Shown: piece by piece, positions 55,547-63,663 of the stretch | How the letters are laid out: each line of letters begins with the position of its first letter | How positions within the stretch are numbered: position 1 is the stretch's first letter | Origin: Leadbetterella lacunae | GTDB taxonomy: Bacteria > Bacteroidota > Bacteroidia > Cytophagales > Spirosomataceae | DNA length: 64,000 bases | Assembly: GCF_042649125.1 (NCBI RefSeq) | Contig: NZ_JBHRYQ010000001.1 | Coordinates: 4,464,001 to 4,528,000 of the forward strand | Reading direction: 5' to 3' | Made by a program: the position numbers and the translations under genes | The notes under the pieces: generated by a model | Database searches by the model: none | What the model was told of the DNA's origin: nothing | What the model saw: only the letters and a program-made list of their open reading frames with translations

Positions 55547-57502
55547 ATGAGCTTTATTTATAAAATGCATTTTTCTGATTTTCATAAACACATTTTAGTA
55601 GCAACTTTAATTTTACTTTTAAGCCTAAAAAGTCTCGATTCTTTTGCTCAACAAATAGTAGGTGCGGATATTAGTATGGAGGTAAATTCTGACTTTGCTA
55701 TCTATAATAGAATGATAGTAACTCTAAATTTGTATGTAGCAAACGCTCCGTCTGCCAGTTTTGAGGAAACTTTAAGTGTTTCAAGAAAAACTGATACTAA
55801 ACCACTTGAGAGTGTTTTAGTCCAGCGTGTAGGGCCTAGTAAATTACTAAACTCTGGAAACCCAAAATGTGTAGAAAATAATGGCGTAAAAATTTTCCAT
55901 GAAGTCTATGTTGGCGAGTTTTATTTGAATACCATAATATATAAAAAAACTGAAGGGCATTTTATGATATACGATGGGTGTTGTAGGTACCCCGGGCTCG
56001 ATAACATTGCAAATCCTAGCACAACTCCTATTTCAGTGATATTAGATTTTCCTCCTGCCTATATTCATCCTTTTACGAATAGTTCACCTACTTTTTTAAC
56101 ACCCAATGTTTCGTATATATGTAAAAATGATGCAGCAAGTATAATGCTCGGTGCTAAAGATGGAAATGGGGACGAACTCAGGTATTCGCTTATAGACCCT
56201 CTTGGAGGTTTTACCACTGCAGATATGCCCTATTCTGACGAATTAGGGCTCAATAAACCAAACGCTACATGGGCTACTGGATTTAATAAAAATAATCAAA
56301 TTAAAGGAAGCCCTTCAATGAAAATTGATTCAAAAACAGGAGTATTATCCGTTACTTCTTCAATTTTGGGTTTGTTTACGGTTTCTATTCTTGTTGAAGA
56401 ATTTCGAAATGGGGTAAAAATTGGTTCAAATAGAAGAGAAGTGGCGATTAATGTCATTGATTGCACGGCTTCAACGGTATCTAAGCCCATTGTGAAAAAA
56501 AATGGCGTGGAAGTGAACAAGGTAGAATTATGTATAGGCTCTAGTACAACACTAGAGACAGACAATAATCTAGGTATGAATTTTCAATGGCAAAAAAATG
56601 GTCAAAATATTCCAAATGAAAATTCTTTTAATTTAACAGTAGTTGAAAAGGGTGTATATAATGTTATTAAAAGTGATAAAAATACCTGTTTAAGGGAAGC
56701 CATTTCTGATAAGGTTGAGGTGATAGATGCCAACCCAGCACCGGTTATAAAAGCAAGTAAGGAATGGGCTTGTGGCACAGAAGATGTAAAAATCGAATTA
56801 GTTAGCAATCCTTCGGGTACTTCTGTCGACTGGTATAGTGCGGATAATAGATTAAATATTATAGCTCCATTTATAATTGTAAATAATGATAGTCGAATAA
56901 GTGCAAAGTTTGTGTCTCCGAATAGTTGTGGTCAACTTTTTTCAAATGAAGTGCAGGTGATATACGGACAGAAAAAGCCAAGTTTAGTAGTACTTACTTA
57001 CCCAAATGGGTATAAAATATGTCCAGATGAACTAATTGAAGTCGGCATGACCAACAATGAAGCGTTGCAACAATATAAATGGTACAAAAATAATGTCCCT
57101 ATTCTAGATGGTTATAATCCAACTATGGTTTTTAGTGATAATGGAATATACAAACTAGAAGTCAGTGAAGGTTCGTGTGAAAAAGCTATTGTAGAGTTTA
57201 ATGTAACGTATAAAAATGACTGCCCTGTAGAGCCTATACTACAACTTTATTATCCGCAGGTATTTACTCCTAATGGTGATGGGATAAACGATAATTGGGT
57301 AGTCTACAATCTTAATTTATTCCCGGATTTTGAGATATTTATTTATGATCGTTGGGGTAAAATAATATTTCATTCTTTAAACGATTTAAACCCGTGGGAT
57401 GGTAAAAGTAACGGCATAAAAGTGCCGGCCGGAAACTATCCTTTTAAAATAAAAAGACCAGGAGAGCAGGATGTCACGGGCTCTATTGAGGTGTTGTATT
57501 AA
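55547..57502 (+). CDS. T9SS type B sorted surface protein (gliding-motility-type C-terminal domain)
   Basis: A 651-residue exported protein with an N-terminal hydrophobic signal ending near DSFAQ. PKD/Ig-like segments in the middle hold the string NFQWQKNGQNIPNENSFNL, typical of Bacteroidota surface proteins. The last ~85 residues are a classic gliding-motility-associated/T9SS type B domain: YYPQVFTPNGDGINDNWVV, IFIYDRWGKIIFHS, and WDGKSNG followed by VPAGNYPFKI. It should cross the outer membrane through the type IX secretion system and be anchored or released. Function unknown. Confidence 0.9.
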   Translation: MSFIYKMHFSDFHKHILVATLILLLSLKSLDSFAQQIVGADISMEVNSDFAIYNRMIVTLNLYVANAPSASFEETLSVSRKTDTKPLESVLVQRVGPSKLLNSGNPKCVENNGVKIFHEVYVGEFYLNTIIYKKTEGHFMIYDGCCRYPGLDNIANPSTTPISVILDFPPAYIHPFTNSSPTFLTPNVSYICKNDAASIMLGAKDGNGDELRYSLIDPLGGFTTADMPYSDELGLNKPNATWATGFNKNNQIKGSPSMKIDSKTGVLSVTSSILGLFTVSILVEEFRNGVKIGSNRREVAINVIDCTASTVSKPIVKKNGVEVNKVELCIGSSTTLETDNNLGMNFQWQKNGQNIPNENSFNLTVVEKGVYNVIKSDKNTCLREAISDKVEVIDANPAPVIKASKEWACGTEDVKIELVSNPSGTSVDWYSADNRLNIIAPFIIVNNDSRISAKFVSPNSCGQLFSNEVQVIYGQKKPSLVVLTYPNGYKICPDELIEVGMTNNEALQQYKWYKNNVPILDGYNPTMVFSDNGIYKLEVSEGSCEKAIVEFNVTYKNDCPVEPILQLYYPQVFTPNGDGINDNWVVYNLNLFPDFEIFIYDRWGKIIFHSLNDLNPWDGKSNGIKVPAGNYPFKIKRPGEQDVTGSIEVLY

Positions 57503-57894
57503 AGAAAGAGTTAGTGTTATCTATTAAGTCAAATCGCCGCTAGAAAAAAAAGATTTCAAATCCGACCCTTTGAGTGTTTTTGTATTTCTCATTTTAGTTA
57601 AAATTCAAGGTTCTTTCAGCTCTCCTTGTATGTTTTATTGTTTTTGTTGGTTCATTTTAGCTTTCTATGGATGAAACCTGACATTCGCATCTATGAAGGA
57701 AATGTCAATGGAAAAATTATTTTGCCATCATAAACTTAGCTTAAATACCCGTATTTTTTCATTTAATGCTCAAATGCTAAAGTTAAGGTAGAGCGAATTC
57801 TTTTATATCATGAAAGAATTTTTACTCTCGCTTGCAGCTTTTGTATATTATTTTCAAATTGTAGCTTAATCAACAAACCGTTAACCTTATACAC
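57503..57894. other. Intergenic region with a decayed spacer-repeat piece
   Basis: No gene seen. Around 57627-57715 the sequence (TTGTATGTTTTATTG, then TATGGATGAAACCTGACATTCGCATCTATGAAGG in blocks) resembles the hairpin half of R1-R6 in the same orientation but with many differences. The 15-mer recurs at 48137-48151. Confidence 0.4.
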
Positions 57895-60800
57895 ATGAAA
57901 TTAAGATTACTAATCACTTCATTTCTATGCTGCTTTCTGATAGCACCACAGGTTTTTTCTCAAAAAAAATCTAAAAAAACAAAGCTAGAAATCGTAATGC
58001 CGGTACCAGCTGCAAAGGTGGATATGGCCCTTTTGAAAAACTATAAATTTAGAAGCATAGGGCCGGGCACTATGTCGGGTAGGGTGACTTCTATAGATGC
58101 CGTTTGGGCAAATCCTGACATCATTTATGTAGGAACAGCCTCAGGCGGACTTTGGAAAACCGAGAATGGGGGCACCACTTGGGAATCGATATTTGATAAA
58201 AACCCGATCATAAACATTGGTGCGGTGGCTATTCAGCAGTCTAACCCATCGGTGATATGGGCAGGCACAGGAGAAGGGAATCCCCGAAACTCAATAAACC
58301 TTGGTGCGGGTATTTTTAAATCTATGGACGGCGGCAAATCTTGGAAGTGCATGGGCTTAGAGAAAACGATAAACATTCACCGAATTCTGATTGACCCCAC
58401 CAACCCAAATGTGTTATATGCCGGAGCTATAGGAAATCCGTTTGCTTCGCATCCTGAGCGTGGCGTGTTTAAAACTATTAACGGTGGAGAAACATGGGAG
58501 AAAATATTATATACCAATGAAAACAGTGGCGTGGGTGATTTTGTGATGGACCCCACCAACCCCAATAAGCTGCTGGTAAATATGTGGGAACACAAACGCA
58601 CGCCCTACGATTTTAAATCTGGTGGGCCTGGCTCAGGTATGTATATGACCTACGATGGCGGAAAGAACTGGAAAAAACTAAATGATAAAAACGGCCTGCC
58701 AAAAGGCGAACTGGGAAGAATGGGAATTGCCATAGCTCCGAGCGACCCCAATGTTATTTACGCCCTTGTAGAATCTAAAAAAAACGCACTCTATAAGTCT
58801 TTTAATGGAGGCGAAAAATGGGAAAAAGTAACCGATGACGAAGATATTGCGAATAATCGCCCATTTTATTTTTATGACCTTGCCGTAGACCCTCAAAACG
58901 AAAACCGCGTGTATAATATCTATCAAATGATATCACTAAGCGAAGACGGAGGCAAGAGTTTCAAGGTTATAGTGCCATACAGCGGTGTACACCCCGATCA
59001 CCACGCTTTTTGGATTCACCCGAAAGACCCGAGCTTTATCATCAACGGCAACGACGGCGGCTTGGCGATATCAAGAGACAGAGCTAAAAAATGGCAGTTT
59101 TGTGAGTCGATACCCGTAGGGCAGTTTTACCATATAAATGTAGACAACGAAACGCCCTACAATGTATATGGCGGCCTGCAAGACAATGGCTCATGGAAGG
59201 GCCCAGCCTATACTTGGAAAACTGGTGGCATAAGAAATCAATATTGGGAGGTTGTATTGTTTGGCGATGGTTTTGACGTTATTCCCGACCCTGAAGACAA
59301 CCGCTACGGCTGGGCCATGTCGCAAGGGGGTAACTTAGCAAGGTATGATGTGCTTACCGGAGCTTCGGAGTTTTTGAAACCGACCCACCCTAACCCTGCT
59401 GTGCGACTAAGATTTAACTGGAATGCCGCCATAGCTCACTACAAAGAAACTAAGACCTTGTATTATGGCTCGCAGTTTTTGCATAGGTCTACAGACAAAG
59501 GCTACACTTGGGAGATAGTTTCGCCCGACTTAACCACCAATAATAAAGAGCAAATTAAGGCCTCTGACAACAGTGGAGGCTTGACTTTAGATATTACTTC
59601 TGCCGAAAACCACAATACCATTTTGTGTATTGCCCCATCTACTGTGGATAAAAATGTGCTGTGGGTAGGCACCGACGACGGCAGCGTGCAACTAAGCAAA
59701 GATGGAGGAAAAACCTGGGAGAAAGTATCCGGCAATATGCCTGGTTTGCCATCTGAAGCGTGGATTCCGCAGATACGAACTTCAAACACCAAGGCTGGCG
59801 AGGCTTTTGTGGTCGCAAATAATTACCGAAACGGTGGGGCATTTACGCCATATGTTTATCGTACAAAAGACTTTGGAAAGACTTGGGAGCGTATGGTAGA
59901 CGAAAGCAAAGTAACAGGCTATGCCTTGAGTGTATTGCAAGATCCTGTGGAGCCCAATCTTATTTTTGTAGGAACAGAGCAAGGTCTGTTTGTGAGTTTC
60001 AATGACGGAGCCACCTTTCAGCAATATGAGCATGGTTTTCCTCCGGTAAGTACCATGGACTTGGCCATACAGGAGCGAGAGTCAGACCTTGTGGTAGCCA
60101 CTTTTGGCCGAGGAATTTTTGTGTTGGATAATATTCAACCATTGAGAGATTTAGCAAAAAACAAAGGCGAGCTAAAAGCCAAATTAAAGATATTTAAACC
60201 CAACGATGCTTATTTGGCGGAGATCAAAGATGCACCGGGCATTATGTTTGGGGGCGACGGGATGTATGAAGGAGAAAACAGACAAACGGGAGCTCTCGTG
60301 CAATATTATGCAGCACCCAAAGGCAAGAAAAACCCCAAAGACTCTACAAGTATGACCTATAGCGACTCGCTGACCATACAAGTTTTTGACTCAAAAGGTT
60401 TGCTTGTGCGTAACTTAAAACAAAAAGTAGACAGTGTGGGCTTTGGTACATTAAAATGGAGACTGGACGAAAAAGGTATGCGTTCGCCTGGTAGCAAAAA
60501 ACCAAAAGCAACAGATACCGAAAGCGGTGGAATGGACGTATTGCCGGGCATTTATAAAATAGTGGTGAAGATGGATAGCACCTCAGACTCTACTGCGGTT
60601 ACGGTTAAGTCAGATTTTAGGAAAAACCATAACCTAGCTGATGAAACAGAAAAAAGAGCAGTGATAAAAAGACTACAAAAAAGTACAGAAAAGCTCGTGG
60701 CTGCCACAGATCAAATAGAAGAATCGAGCGTAATAGTAGAAAATATACTAGCCCAACTAAAAGGCAACGACAACAAAAGCCTGGATACACTAAGAAAGGC

Positions 60801-61110
60801 ATCGAAAGCTATGGTAGATTCTCTAAAAGCAACCAATGAAATAGTGATGGGTAAGAAATTTACACGCCAAGGCTATGGTAGACCGTACCAAACTACCGCC
60901 CCTGCCGCAATAAATGAAGCTTCAGGGTATTTACGTTCTAAAAGTAAAATAGGTAGGGCAGAGATGATTCTTGTAGAAACCGCCGAAGCGGAAACAGCCA
61001 AGACGATAGCACGAGTAAACGAGTTTTTTAGCACCCAATGGGCAGCCTACCGCAAACTCGTAGAAAACGCCAAAGTACCTATGTTTAAAGATTACTCAAA
61101 AATAGAATAA
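57895..61110 (+). CDS. BNR/sortilin-type propeller repeat exported protein
   Basis: A 1071-residue exported protein (signal peptide to VFSQ). Residues ~45-780 contain repeated BNR/Asp-box blades (S-x-DGG-x-x-W or T-x-GG-x-TW: KTENGGTTWE, KSMDGGKSWK, KTINGGETWE, MTYDGGKNWKK, KSFNGGEKWE, RSTDKGYTWE, LSKDGGKTWE, RTKDFGKTWER). This is the double ten-blade propeller family often mislabelled glycosyl hydrolase. The last ~250 residues are helical. No catalytic residues can be named; a role in binding or processing extracellular polymer or peptide is only a guess. Confidence 0.87.
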   Translation: MKLRLLITSFLCCFLIAPQVFSQKKSKKTKLEIVMPVPAAKVDMALLKNYKFRSIGPGTMSGRVTSIDAVWANPDIIYVGTASGGLWKTENGGTTWESIFDKNPIINIGAVAIQQSNPSVIWAGTGEGNPRNSINLGAGIFKSMDGGKSWKCMGLEKTINIHRILIDPTNPNVLYAGAIGNPFASHPERGVFKTINGGETWEKILYTNENSGVGDFVMDPTNPNKLLVNMWEHKRTPYDFKSGGPGSGMYMTYDGGKNWKKLNDKNGLPKGELGRMGIAIAPSDPNVIYALVESKKNALYKSFNGGEKWEKVTDDEDIANNRPFYFYDLAVDPQNENRVYNIYQMISLSEDGGKSFKVIVPYSGVHPDHHAFWIHPKDPSFIINGNDGGLAISRDRAKKWQFCESIPVGQFYHINVDNETPYNVYGGLQDNGSWKGPAYTWKTGGIRNQYWEVVLFGDGFDVIPDPEDNRYGWAMSQGGNLARYDVLTGASEFLKPTHPNPAVRLRFNWNAAIAHYKETKTLYYGSQFLHRSTDKGYTWEIVSPDLTTNNKEQIKASDNSGGLTLDITSAENHNTILCIAPSTVDKNVLWVGTDDGSVQLSKDGGKTWEKVSGNMPGLPSEAWIPQIRTSNTKAGEAFVVANNYRNGGAFTPYVYRTKDFGKTWERMVDESKVTGYALSVLQDPVEPNLIFVGTEQGLFVSFNDGATFQQYEHGFPPVSTMDLAIQERESDLVVATFGRGIFVLDNIQPLRDLAKNKGELKAKLKIFKPNDAYLAEIKDAPGIMFGGDGMYEGENRQTGALVQYYAAPKGKKNPKDSTSMTYSDSLTIQVFDSKGLLVRNLKQKVDSVGFGTLKWRLDEKGMRSPGSKKPKATDTESGGMDVLPGIYKIVVKMDSTSDSTAVTVKSDFRKNHNLADETEKRAVIKRLQKSTEKLVAATDQIEESSVIVENILAQLKGNDNKSLDTLRKASKAMVDSLKATNEIVMGKKFTRQGYGRPYQTTAPAAINEASGYLRSKSKIGRAEMILVETAEAETAKTIARVNEFFSTQWAAYRKLVENAKVPMFKDYSKIE

Positions 61111-61129
61111 GTTTTAATAAATGATTGTT

Positions 61130-61173
61130 AAAACCATCATAAGCCAAGTGAGTGTTTATGGTGGTTTTTTTTT
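61130..61173 (+). terminator. Rho-independent terminator of the BNR-propeller gene
   Basis: AAAACCATCATAA and TTTATGGTGGTTTT pair (one G-U wobble) around a short loop, followed by a run of Ts, 20 bp past the stop codon. Confidence 0.85.
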
Positions 61174-61450
61174 GTGAAAGTTTATAGGTTTCAAAACCCC
61201 GGTGGATATGGTTCTTCTCTAGAAGGCTCTTAGTACGATAGAGAGTTAATTTGAAAATCTTAATTGGGTTTGGTGAGTAAAACTTGCTTTAAATAGGAGG
61301 GAAGGTGGAACTTTCGATAGTGGGGTGAAGGCAAGGAGACCTTAAGCGAAGGATAGTCTCGTCTTGCACAGCGGGATTTATTTAGTTAACACAAACGGCT
61401 CGTTTGGAAACCCATAATTAAACCAATACGAGTAACTGATATATCCGTTT

Positions 61451-61653
61451 TGTCTTAGCCACAAGTAGCATCAAACATGGTTATGCTAATGCCTTCGGCA
61501 ATTGTACCTGTGTAAATGCCTTCCATTAGGCGGTTATGACAATATGTTAAACGGGTTTTCAAGTGTTTTTTGTTTTTTTAGTTACTTACTGTTTTCTGCG
61601 GTTACAAGCCGCAATTCACACGTACGAAGGCTATAGCCTTAGTACAGCGAGGT
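61451..61653 (-). repeat. Spacer repeat copy R4 (truncated)
   Basis: Only the hairpin end and about half of the coding-like part remain. LMEGIYTGTIAEGISITM is readable, then the similarity fades; the palindromes and the AGCGGG end are absent. It follows the stop codon of the 61665 gene by 12 bp, in the same orientation as the other copies. It marks the edge of the second cassette block. Confidence 0.75.
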
Positions 61654-61664
61654 AGAGGGGTTTA

Positions 61665-62120
61665 TCATTTACAAATATTTAAATACCAATTATTATCGAT
61701 TAGTTGTTTTTCAGAAATCGAAATTAGTTTAGTATATATATTGTTTTTAACAAGGACGGGCCATGTATTTCTTTTAAGTAATTCTTCTTTAAAAAGAAAA
61801 ACATACATTTTTTTTTGCTTCGATTTTTTTACGATTTTTTTCCAATAGTCTTCGCCATGACCAATGGGCAAATCTGTTGAGTTTGCCTTTGAATAAAATG
61901 TATAAACTTCATAATTTAAACTTTCTGGAGATTTTGTAATATCGCTGTCAATATACATATCGATGGCATTAACCAGAAGGGAATCTGACGATATTATGTA
62001 ATCAAAATTATATTCACAATTATTTACAATATGTAAACTATAATCACGACCTACGCAACCTAAAACAATTAAAGTATTAATTGTTAAATAAAGTATGTTT
62101 TTTTTACTTCCAATCTGCAT
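61665..62120 (-). CDS. Cassette gene: lipoprotein of a recurrent Bacteroidota type, possible immunity protein
   Basis: A ~151-residue lipoprotein (lipobox IVLGCVG). The C-terminal pattern KKMYVFLFKEELLKRNTW followed by SEKQLIDNNWYLNI resembles, from memory, a common small Bacteroidota lipoprotein family with F-(I/L)F-x5-L-x4-W...L-x-x-L-x(2)-NW ends and no known function. The ATG at 62120 is preferred over 62132. A foreign reading frame from repeat R5 stops at 62104-62106, overlapping its start by 17 bp. Function is inferred from context only. Confidence 0.62.
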   Translation of the reverse strand: MQIGSKKNILYLTINTLIVLGCVGRDYSLHIVNNCEYNFDYIISSDSLLVNAIDMYIDSDITKSPESLNYEVYTFYSKANSTDLPIGHGEDYWKKIVKKSKQKKMYVFLFKEELLKRNTWPVLVKNNIYTKLISISEKQLIDNNWYLNICK

Positions 62121-62257
62121 TTCTAATAGCATTTAAATAAATTTCATTGATAGGATAATACGAGTGGTTCCAATTTCTAGGTAAATTAAGCATGTAGAAA
62201 GATAAAGTATTTGCTTCTTTTTCTGACCAACTATTCATATGCTCTGATGCCGATTTC
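62104..62257 (-). pseudogene. Orphan reading-frame tail overlapping the 61665-62120 gene (putative toxin C-terminal remnant)
   Basis: The frame is open across the end of repeat R5 and continues past the junction for about 50 codons (MNSWSEKEANTLSFYMLNL from 62238, ending NEIYLNAIRNADWK), stopping inside the next gene. Aromatic-rich, protein-like composition. Could also be a small real gene starting at 62238 (43 residues). Confidence 0.5.
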
Positions 62258-62553
62258 CCCGCTCTGCTTAGTCTTATGACCAAGCAGCTACGACATTCGG
62301 TCTTCAGACCGTTACAAGGAAGGCATTTTCAGTCAAGTAGCCAATGTTGACGTTCTTATCGTAGCCTAGTGTGCCATTATGCATAGTTGTGCTTATGCCT
62401 TCGGCTAGGGTGCCTGAGTATAGGCCTTCCAATAGGCGGTTTTGATAATATGTTAAACGGTTTTTCAAATGGTTTCTTTTTTTAATTTACTTTCTGTTTT
62501 CTGCGGGTACAACCCGCTTTGCACACCTACGAAGGTACAACCTTCGCAGAGCT
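62258..62553 (-). repeat. Spacer repeat copy R5
   Basis: A complete copy directly after the 62568 gene's stop codon. The coding-like part reads QNRLLEGLYSGTLAEGISTT, then GYDKNVNIGYLTENAFL before a stop. The GGTCTGAAGACC palindrome is intact, the CTTGGTCATAAGACTAAG stem has one change, and the copy ends AGCGGGG. Confidence 0.9.
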
Positions 62554-62567
62554 GTTTAACCGTAGAT

Positions 62568-63266
62568 TTATTTCGGATACCATTTCAGTATTTGATTAGG
62601 ACTTTTTAAAGTTCTACAACGAATTTTAAAAAACATGCTATCTACTGGATTGTCAGCGTAATTAAAACGATAATAAAATTCTTCAAATTCCAATTGCAAA
62701 AGACTTTTAGGGTTTTTTACTATAATTTTTTCAGACTTTATTTTATTTGAAACAAATCCGAAATGATTTGTCCCCGAAAAACTAACCTCAAACTCTAATG
62801 TTGAATTCCATTTTAAGTCGCAAATTTCAACTTTACTTTTAGTAATAATAACAGGGTCCATATCTTTAATATTTAGAATTAATTCATATTTATCCTTAAA
62901 ATAATTAAAATTTAAAATATCAATAGTAAAACAACTTAAATCACTTTCTAAGTTTTTTATTTTTATAAATTTTAAATAATTAGGTGATGGAAATAAATAA
63001 AGGCTCTTATTTTTTTTCCCCCATGTGCCTTCCAAATTCCCATAATTTTTATTCTTTCCATCATTTATTACCGACCCTTTATGAGTAAAATATTTGAATG
63101 TAGAATCCCTGTTTAAAAATAATGACGTTCGCAAAATTGCATTTTTCCTGCTTGGATAAAAAGTAGTGTAATCATATTCAAAATGCAATTTAGGACTACA
63201 TGAATTCAAAGAAATTAATGAAAAAATCGTTATCGCACTCATCCTTATACTTAATCTAAAAATCAT
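62568..63266 (-). CDS. Cassette gene: lipoprotein, possible immunity protein
   Basis: A 232-residue lipoprotein (SLISLNSCS lipobox). The N-terminal half resembles a small lipocalin-like or copper-resistance-type beta fold by pattern (SLFLNRDSTFKYFTHKGSV, NLEGTWGKKNKSLYLFPS), seen in several Bacteroidota hypothetical lipoproteins. The C-terminal half is Lys/Asn-rich without a known domain. It is flanked by repeats R5 and R6; a short foreign frame from R6 ends 24 bp before its start. Very A+T-rich. Confidence 0.65.
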   Translation of the reverse strand: MIFRLSIRMSAITIFSLISLNSCSPKLHFEYDYTTFYPSRKNAILRTSLFLNRDSTFKYFTHKGSVINDGKNKNYGNLEGTWGKKNKSLYLFPSPNYLKFIKIKNLESDLSCFTIDILNFNYFKDKYELILNIKDMDPVIITKSKVEICDLKWNSTLEFEVSFSGTNHFGFVSNKIKSEKIIVKNPKSLLQLEFEEFYYRFNYADNPVDSMFFKIRCRTLKSPNQILKWYPK

Positions 63267-63289
63267 TTTTTACAATTAAACTTTATAAT

Positions 63290-63360
63290 TTACTTTTTAA
63301 TCACATTATTCTTCCAATCACTAACAACTCTATTTAATTCGATAAATATTCTTGATTGAA
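63290..63360 (-). pseudogene. Orphan reading-frame tail before the 62568-63266 gene
   Basis: About 22 open codons from the R6 junction (VQSRIFIELNRVVSDWK, ending NNVIKK) that stop 24 bp before the lipoprotein gene. Same position as the tails at 49573, 50670 and 62104, but not overlapping. Confidence 0.4.
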
Positions 63361-63655
63361 CCCGCTCTGCTTAGTCTTATGATTAAGTAGCTGCGACATT
63401 CGGTCTTCAGACCGCTACAAGGAAGCCATTTCCAGTCAAGTATCCAATGTTTCCGTTTTTGTCGTAGCCTTGTGTGTCATTATGCATAGTTGTGCTAATG
63501 TCTTCGGCAATTGTGCCTGTTTACAGGCCTTCCATGAGGCGGTTTTGACAATATGTTAAACGGTTTTTCAAGTGTTTTTTGTTTTATTTACTTACTTTTT
63601 TCTGCGGGTACAAGCCGCTATCCGCATGCACGAAGGAAATATTCTTCGCACACCC
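63361..63655 (-). repeat. Spacer repeat copy R6
   Basis: A complete copy just after the 63664 gene's stop codon. The coding-like part contains a stop (EGL-stop-TGTIAEDISTTM) and then QGYDKNGNIGYLTGNGFLV. The palindrome region is GGTCTGAAGACC and CTTAATCATAAGACTAAG. It ends exactly at AGCGGG. Confidence 0.9.
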
Positions 63656-63663
63656 AGATTACT

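Noticed and set aside
57895..61110. Glycosyl hydrolase
   Set aside because: Homologues are often so named, but only BNR/Asp-box propeller blades are visible and no catalytic acid pair can be assigned.
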